DNA of 64,000 nucleotides from Mycobacterium sp. AT1 (GTDB lineage Bacteria; Actinomycetota; Actinomycetes; Mycobacteriales; Mycobacteriaceae), in assembly GCF_002043095.1 (NCBI RefSeq), contig NZ_MVOC01000056.1, forward strand, positions 1 through 64,000, given 5' to 3'. The notes under the pieces were generated by a model, which saw only the letters and a program-made list of their open reading frames with translations, had not been told where the DNA came from and did no database searches. Made by a program: the position numbers and the translations under genes. Each line of letters opens with the position of its first letter. Positions within the stretch are counted from its first letter, which is position 1. This document shows positions 59,858 through 64,000 of this stretch, in pieces.

Positions 59858-61630
59858 TCAGAAGCGCTGGTCCCCCAACCACAGCGCGTTGACCCCGGTC
59901 AGCGATCGCTCGGCCTGCGTCAGCAGAACGGCTGCCGACCGTCCGACGAGCGCGCCGAACGCATCCGGCAACGACGCCGCGGCGGGCTGCGACGACGGCT
60001 TGGGGCGAAGCGCATCCATCAGCGACGAGCCGGGAAGTCGGACGACCTTGACCTCGGTGTCGGCGTCGAAGCCGGCGAGCACCTTGGCGCGGTCGACCGC
60101 CGTGCGGAGCCCGCCGAGTTCGTCGACCAGGCCACGGTCCAAGGCGTCGGCCCCGGTCCACACCCGCCCGCGGGCGACGGCGTCCACCTCCTCGACGGTC
60201 ATTCCCCGACCGTCGGCGACGCGCTGCACGAAGTCGGTGTAGAACAGGTCGGCTTCGGCCTCGACGTGGGCGTGCTGCTCGTCGGTGAACGGTGCGTTGA
60301 CCGACCAGGCGTCGGCATTTCTGTTGGTGCGCACCGAATCCGAGCCGATGCCGAGACGGTCCTTGAGATCACGGGCCACCAGCTTCCCGGTGACCACACC
60401 GATCGAACCGGTGAGCGTGCCCGCGTTGGCGACGATCGCGTCAGCTGCCATCGACACGTAGTAGCCACCCGAGGCGGCGACGGCACCCATCGACGCCACG
60501 ATCGGCTTGCCTGCGTCGCGCAGCCGAACCACCTCGCGCCAAATGGTTTCCGAGCCGGTGACGGAGCCGCCAGGGCTGTCGACCCGCAGCACCACGGCGG
60601 TCACGTCGTCGTCGGCGCCCGCCTCGCGCAGCGCCGCCGCGATCGTGTCGCCGCCGGCGCTCGAGGTTCCCATCGGCGACAACGTGCGACCGCCACGGCC
60701 GCTGACGATCGGACCGGCCAGCGTCACCACGGCGATGGTCGGCTTGGACTTGCGGCCGGGCAGCGACGGCACCGAGCTCGCACCGGCCGCGCGGGCGTAG
60801 CGCGACAGGTACAGCCGGGCCGGGGCGTCTGGATCGTCCGGCGAAACACTTGGTGCACCGGCGAGTTCGATGATGCGGGCGTACGCCTCGTCGCGGAAGC
60901 CGATGCGGTCGACGAGACGCCCGGTGACCGCGTCGTCGCGCAGCAGCGGCGCCTTGTCGGCCAGCGCGTCGAGGCCGGCGACGTCGACGTGCCGGGACGC
61001 GGCCACCGCCGTCAGCACCTGGTCGTGCAGGCTTTGAATCAGCCTGCCGTCGGCTTCCCGGTGGGCGTCGGTGTAGTTCTCCTGGGTGAACATGTTGGCG
61101 GCGGACTTGTATTCGCCGCGGGCGACGAATTGCGCTTGGATGCCGGCCTTTTCGAGCGCTTCACGGAGGAAGAGCGCGTTGGTCGCGAACCCGACCAAAC
61201 CGACGGTGCCCGACGGTTGCATCCAGACCTCGCGGAACGCCGACGCCAGGTAGTACGACATCATGCCCGGGTAGGTCTCGGCCCACGCGAGCGACGGTTT
61301 GACGTCACTGAATTCGACGATGGCCTCGCGCAGCTCCTGCACCGGACCCGGTGCGCCTGCGGGCAACTGGACGCGGGCGATCAGCGCCGAGACCCGGTGG
61401 TCCTTGGCCGCGCGGCGGATGGCGTCGACCGCCTCGCGCAGCAGCAGTGGTTTGCCGTTGCCGCTGAGCATGGCGAAGGGGTCGAAGCCGCCCGTCTCCT
61501 GCGGCACCGTCTGCAGATCCAGTTCCAGCACGCAGCCGCTGGGCACCCCGTGGTGGCGCGCGGTGTCGACCTTGCGGACGATCGCGCGTAGTTCGTCGGT
61601 ACCTGGGACGTCTGACAGGAAGCTGAGCAT
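59858..61630 (-). CDS. sppA: Signal peptide peptidase SppA (67K type)
   Basis: Serine/lysine protease that degrades cleaved signal peptides. It is 590 aa with two ClpP-like halves. Catalytic Lys175 lies in ARGEYKSAANMF (N-terminal half) and nucleophile Ser387 in GAVAASGGYYVSMAAD (C-terminal half). LRVDSPGGSVTGSETIWREV precedes the latter, and GSIGVVTGKLV follows it. No clear N-terminal transmembrane helix is seen after ATG 61630, so it may be peripheral. Its place next to rplO matches Rv0724. Confidence 0.94.
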   Translation of the reverse strand: MLSFLSDVPGTDELRAIVRKVDTARHHGVPSGCVLELDLQTVPQETGGFDPFAMLSGNGKPLLLREAVDAIRRAAKDHRVSALIARVQLPAGAPGPVQELREAIVEFSDVKPSLAWAETYPGMMSYYLASAFREVWMQPSGTVGLVGFATNALFLREALEKAGIQAQFVARGEYKSAANMFTQENYTDAHREADGRLIQSLHDQVLTAVAASRHVDVAGLDALADKAPLLRDDAVTGRLVDRIGFRDEAYARIIELAGAPSVSPDDPDAPARLYLSRYARAAGASSVPSLPGRKSKPTIAVVTLAGPIVSGRGGRTLSPMGTSSAGGDTIAAALREAGADDDVTAVVLRVDSPGGSVTGSETIWREVVRLRDAGKPIVASMGAVAASGGYYVSMAADAIVANAGTLTGSIGVVTGKLVARDLKDRLGIGSDSVRTNRNADAWSVNAPFTDEQHAHVEAEADLFYTDFVQRVADGRGMTVEEVDAVARGRVWTGADALDRGLVDELGGLRTAVDRAKVLAGFDADTEVKVVRLPGSSLMDALRPKPSSQPAAASLPDAFGALVGRSAAVLLTQAERSLTGVNALWLGDQRF

Positions 61631-61666
61631 GCAGACGAGCCTACCGACGGACTGAGCGTGCCCCCG

Positions 61667-61705
61667 AAAACGCAAGAAGCCCCCGCCGAAGCGGGGGCTC
61701 TTGCG
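61667..61705 (-). terminator. Rho-independent terminator after rplO
   Basis: Reading left from the rplO stop: CGCAAG, AGCCCCCGC, loop TTCG, GCGGGGGCT, one bulged base, CTTGCG, then TTTT. The stem has 15 paired bases with a UUCG tetraloop and a U-run, the best terminator in the window. It ends the rplF-rplO ribosomal operon before sppA. Confidence 0.9.
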
Positions 61706-61713
61706 TCGTGGGA

Positions 61714-62154
61714 CTACAGCTCGGTGACCGAGCCGCCTGCGGCGCTGATCTTCTCGCGCGCGCTGCCACTGAACTTGTGAGCGGTCAGGTCGACCTTCAC
61801 GGTCAGCTTGCCGTCACCGAGGATCTTCACCAGGCTGTTCTTGCGAACCGCACCAGCGGCGACCAGTTCGTCGACGCCGACGGTGCCGCCGTTGGGGAAG
61901 AGCCGGTTGACGTCACCGACGTTGATCACTTCGTACTCCGTGCGGAACCGGTTCTTGAAGCCCTTGAGCTTCGGCAGCCGCATGTGGATGGGCATCTGGC
62001 CACCCTCGAACGTCACGGGAACGTTCTTGCGTGCCTTCGTACCCTTGGTGCCACGGCCCGAGGTCTTACCCTTGGAGCCCTCACCGCGACCGACGCGGGT
62101 CCTGGCGGTCTTCGACCCGGGCGCTGGGCGCAGGTCGTGCAACTTGATGGTCAT
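61714..62154 (-). CDS. rplO: 50S ribosomal protein L15 (uL15)
   Basis: Late-assembly 50S protein. It is 146 aa. It has IKLHDLRPAPGSKTARTRVG, the Gly/Lys-rich GRGEGSKGKTSGRGTKGTKA, FEGGQMPIHMRLPKLKGFKN and the C-terminal VKVDLTAHKFSGSAREKISA. ATG 62154 shares a base with the rpmD stop (TAATG), so translation is coupled. Last gene of the ribosomal operon, followed by a strong terminator. Confidence 0.97.
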   Translation of the reverse strand: MTIKLHDLRPAPGSKTARTRVGRGEGSKGKTSGRGTKGTKARKNVPVTFEGGQMPIHMRLPKLKGFKNRFRTEYEVINVGDVNRLFPNGGTVGVDELVAAGAVRKNSLVKILGDGKLTVKVDLTAHKFSGSAREKISAAGGSVTEL

Positions 62155-62333
62155 TACGCCTCCTCGACGGTGACGAGGTGGTTGACGACGGCGAGCAGGC
62201 CACGCGTCTGAGCGTTGTCCTCGCGGACGACGGTCTGACGGATCTTGCGAAGTCCGAGACTCCGCAGGCTCTCCTTCTGCCTCCAGCGCGCACCGACGGT
62301 GCCTCGCACCTGGGTGATCTTCAGTTCAGCCAT
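62154..62333 (-). CDS. rpmD: 50S ribosomal protein L30 (uL30)
   Basis: Small 50S protein, 59 aa: ELKITQVRGTVGARWRQKES followed by LRSLGLRKIRQTVVREDNAQ and TRGLLAVVNHLVTVEEA, a complete bacterial uL30. ATG 62333 lies 2 nt after the rpsE stop, and its TAA overlaps the rplO ATG. Conserved place between rpsE and rplO. Confidence 0.96.
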   Translation of the reverse strand: MAELKITQVRGTVGARWRQKESLRSLGLRKIRQTVVREDNAQTRGLLAVVNHLVTVEEA

Positions 62334-62335
62334 GA

Positions 62336-63028
62336 CTATGCCGATCCTTCACGCGCTGCCGCGGCGGCCAGCGCTTCGCTTTCACGTCGCGCCTTGAGCA
62401 TGCTCGGCGGGGCGACGTCCTCGATCGAGAGGCCACGACGTGCGGCGACCTCTTCGGGGCGCTGGATCATCTTCAGCGCGGCAACGGTGGCGTGAACCAC
62501 GTTGATCGCGTTGTCGCTGCCCAGCGACTTGGCCAGGATGTCGTGCACGCCTGCGCATTCCAGCACCGCGCGGCATGCGCCACCGGCGATGACGCCGGTA
62601 CCTGCACTGGCGGGACGCAGCATGACGACACCAGCGGCCGCCTCACCCTGGACGGGGTGGACGATGGTGCCACCGATCAGCGGAACGCGGAAGAAGCTCT
62701 TACGGGCCTCTTCGACGCCCTTGGCGATCGCGGCGGGAACTTCCTTGGCCTTGCCGTAGCCGACACCGACCATGCCGTTGCCGTCACCGACGATGACCAG
62801 GGCGGTGAAGCTGAAGCGTCGACCACCCTTGACCACCTTGGAGACGCGGTTGATGGCGACGACGCGCTCGAGGAAGTTGCTCTTCTCTCCGCCGTCGCGG
62901 CCGCCACGCCCACCGCGGTCGTCACGACGACCGCGTCCGTCACGGTCGCCACCGCCGCCGCCCCGTGGGGGTCGGCTACCGGTCGTTCCGGCGCCGGTTC
63001 CGGTTCCTGCTGTTGGCTGATCGGCCAT
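62336..63028 (-). CDS. rpsE: 30S ribosomal protein S5 (uS5) with Gly/Arg-rich N-terminal extension
   Basis: 30S protein at the mRNA entry side, involved in decoding accuracy. It is 230 aa. The family core starts at LERVVAINRVSKVVKGGRRF (about residue 53) and has GNGMVGVGYGKAKEVPAAI and GTGVIAGGACRAVLECAGV. The first 50 residues are Gly/Arg/Asp repeats (GGGGGDRDGRGRRDDRGGRG) that look disordered and RNA-binding. ATG 63028 opens the frame. Confidence 0.97.
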   Translation of the reverse strand: MADQPTAGTGTGAGTTGSRPPRGGGGGDRDGRGRRDDRGGRGGRDGGEKSNFLERVVAINRVSKVVKGGRRFSFTALVIVGDGNGMVGVGYGKAKEVPAAIAKGVEEARKSFFRVPLIGGTIVHPVQGEAAAGVVMLRPASAGTGVIAGGACRAVLECAGVHDILAKSLGSDNAINVVHATVAALKMIQRPEEVAARRGLSIEDVAPPSMLKARRESEALAAAAAREGSA

Positions 63029-63056
63029 CAGGCAGTCCTTCCGTTTCGAGTCTTCA

Positions 63057-63470
63057 TCAGAATTTCAGTCCGCTCTCGCGGGCGGCGTCAGCCAGCGCGG
63101 CGATGCGTCCGCCGTAGGTGTAGCCGCCGCGGTCGAAGACCACGGTGTCCACTCCTGCGGCCTTGGCGCGCTCCGCGATCAGCTGTCCGACGCGCACGCT
63201 GTGGGCCTTCTTGTCACCCTCGACCGCACGCACGTCGGCCTCGATGGACGACGCGGCCGCCAGCGTGGTGCCGGACTGGTCGTCCACCAACTGCACGTGG
63301 ATGTGGCGTGAGGAACGGTTGACCATCAGGCGCGGACGCTCGGGAGTGCCCGCGACCTTCTTGCGCAGCCGGGTGTGGCGACGCAGCCGGGAAATCCGAC
63401 GGGTCTCGGAGACGCTCTGTCCCAACGGCTTCCGCTTGGGAGCTGCCGTATCAGTTTTCGTGTTGGCCAT
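63057..63470 (-). CDS. rplR: 50S ribosomal protein L18 (uL18)
   Basis: 5S rRNA-binding protein of the central protuberance. It is 137 aa. It has ISRLRRHTRLRKKVAGTPER, PRLMVNRSSRHIHVQLVDD and the C-terminal VVFDRGGYTYGGRIAALADA. ATG 63470 lies 3 nt after the rplF stop. Length is slightly above the 117-122 typical of the family because of a Lys/Thr-rich N-terminus, as in other mycobacteria. Confidence 0.97.
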   Translation of the reverse strand: MANTKTDTAAPKRKPLGQSVSETRRISRLRRHTRLRKKVAGTPERPRLMVNRSSRHIHVQLVDDQSGTTLAAASSIEADVRAVEGDKKAHSVRVGQLIAERAKAAGVDTVVFDRGGYTYGGRIAALADAARESGLKF

Positions 63471-63473
63471 GGC

Positions 63474-64000
63474 TTACTTACCCGTCTTTCCGACCTTGCG
63501 GCGGATCTGCTCGCCTTCGTAGCGAACGCCCTTGCCCTTGTACGGGTCCGGGCGACGCAGGCGGCGAATGTTCGCCGAAATCTGGCCGACTTGCTGCTTG
63601 TCGATGCCGGTGATCGAGAACTTGGTGGGCGTCTCCACCGCGAACGTGATGCCCTCGGGGGCCTCGATGATGACCGGGTGGCTGTAGCCCAGCGCGAACT
63701 CGAGGGTCTTGCCCTTGAGTGCGACGCGGTAACCAACACCGAAGATCTCCATCTTCGTGGTGTAGCCCTCGGTCACACCGGTGACCAGGTTGGCGACCAG
63801 CGTCCGCGAGAGACCGTGCAGCGAACGGCTGCGACGCTCGTCGTCGGGACGGGTGACGACGATGGCACCGTCGTCACCGCGGTCGACCGTGATCGGCTCG
63901 GAGATGTCCAGCGTCAGGGTGCCCTTGGGTCCCTTGACGGAGACGTTCCGTCCGTTGATCGTGACGTCGACCCCGGATGGAACCGGGACCGGCTGCTTTC
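63474..64000 (-). CDS. rplF: 50S ribosomal protein L6 (uL6), 5' end outside window
   Basis: 50S protein near the factor-binding site. The window holds about 174 codons to the stop at 63474; the first in-window residues are KQPVPVPSGVDVTINGRNVS, so only about five N-terminal residues are missing. VKGPKGTLTLDISEPITV, GYSHPVIIEAPEGITFAVE and the C-terminal RRPDPYKGKGVRYEGEQIRR are present. Confidence 0.96.
   Translation of the reverse strand, partial: KQPVPVPSGVDVTINGRNVSVKGPKGTLTLDISEPITVDRGDDGAIVVTRPDDERRSRSLHGLSRTLVANLVTGVTEGYTTKMEIFGVGYRVALKGKTLEFALGYSHPVIIEAPEGITFAVETPTKFSITGIDKQQVGQISANIRRLRRPDPYKGKGVRYEGEQIRRKVGKTGK

Overview
The window comes from a GC-rich actinobacterium, almost certainly a Mycobacterium/Mycolicibacterium of the fast-growing type. 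Three things support this. Gene order matches M. tuberculosis blocks as I remember them: glmM-rpsI-rplM-esxT-esxU-eccC4-eccD4-mycP4-eccB4-cutinases-truA-rplQ-rpoA-rpsD-rpsK-rpsM-rpmJ-infA, then an F420-type oxidoreductase and rmlB-rmlC, and later sigL-rslA-marR, map, adk, secY, sppA and rplO-rplF. Many starts are GTG with 4-nt start/stop overlaps, or sit about 7 nt behind a TANNNT -10 box (leaderless style). The cobN gene carries a B12 riboswitch. I see no transposase, prophage, tRNA, rRNA or CRISPR array.

Layout. 1-14.2 kb is an aerobic cobalamin cluster. A ChlI/ChlD-type chelatase ATPase runs off the left edge and is divergent from cobL. A left-pointing operon cobH-cobIJ-cobM-bluB faces a right-pointing operon cobN-cobF-cobQ-cobK, and only the cobN side has a riboswitch. 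A CadD-type transporter closes the block. 14.5-17 kb holds glmM, rpsI and rplM. 17.2-26.8 kb is the full ESX-4 type VII secretion locus, with two sequences matching the SigM promoter consensus, in front of esxU and eccC4. 26.8-30.5 kb has a CGNR regulator, an EamA exporter and three tandem cutinases. 30.5-35.2 kb is the infA-rpmJ-rpsM-rpsK-rpsD-rpoA-rplQ-truA operon, with a strongly structured rpmJ-rpsM gap.

35.4-42.6 kb is the least ordinary part. NfeD and flotillin are followed by a receiver/glutaredoxin-like/thioredoxin-reductase-like fusion that lacks its redox cysteines, a cyclic-nucleotide-domain histidine kinase, and two paralogous F420-type (LLM) oxidoreductases. 42.6-44.2 kb is rmlB-rmlC (dTDP-rhamnose). 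44.4-48 kb is a valine-catabolic operon (mmsA, acyl-CoA dehydrogenase, mmsB) behind a perfect palindromic operator, followed by a HAD-like protein. 48.8-52.8 kb carries a LuxR-type two-component pair, a MarR/NmrA divergent pair with two operators, and a second MarR gene. 52.8-56.8 kb is rslA, sigL (with a SigL-type promoter), map, adk and secY. 57-59.9 kb has three tandem SAM methyltransferases, followed by sppA, a strong terminator, and rplO-rpmD-rpsE-rplR-rplF, which runs off the right edge.

How the genes work together: the cob genes build the corrin ring and its lower ligand, with cobN probably shut off by the finished cofactor. ESX-4 is a self-contained secretion machine under apparent ECF sigma control. 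The ribosomal operons are housekeeping. The kinase/Rec-flavoprotein pair looks like a cytoplasmic sensory unit with no DNA-binding output.
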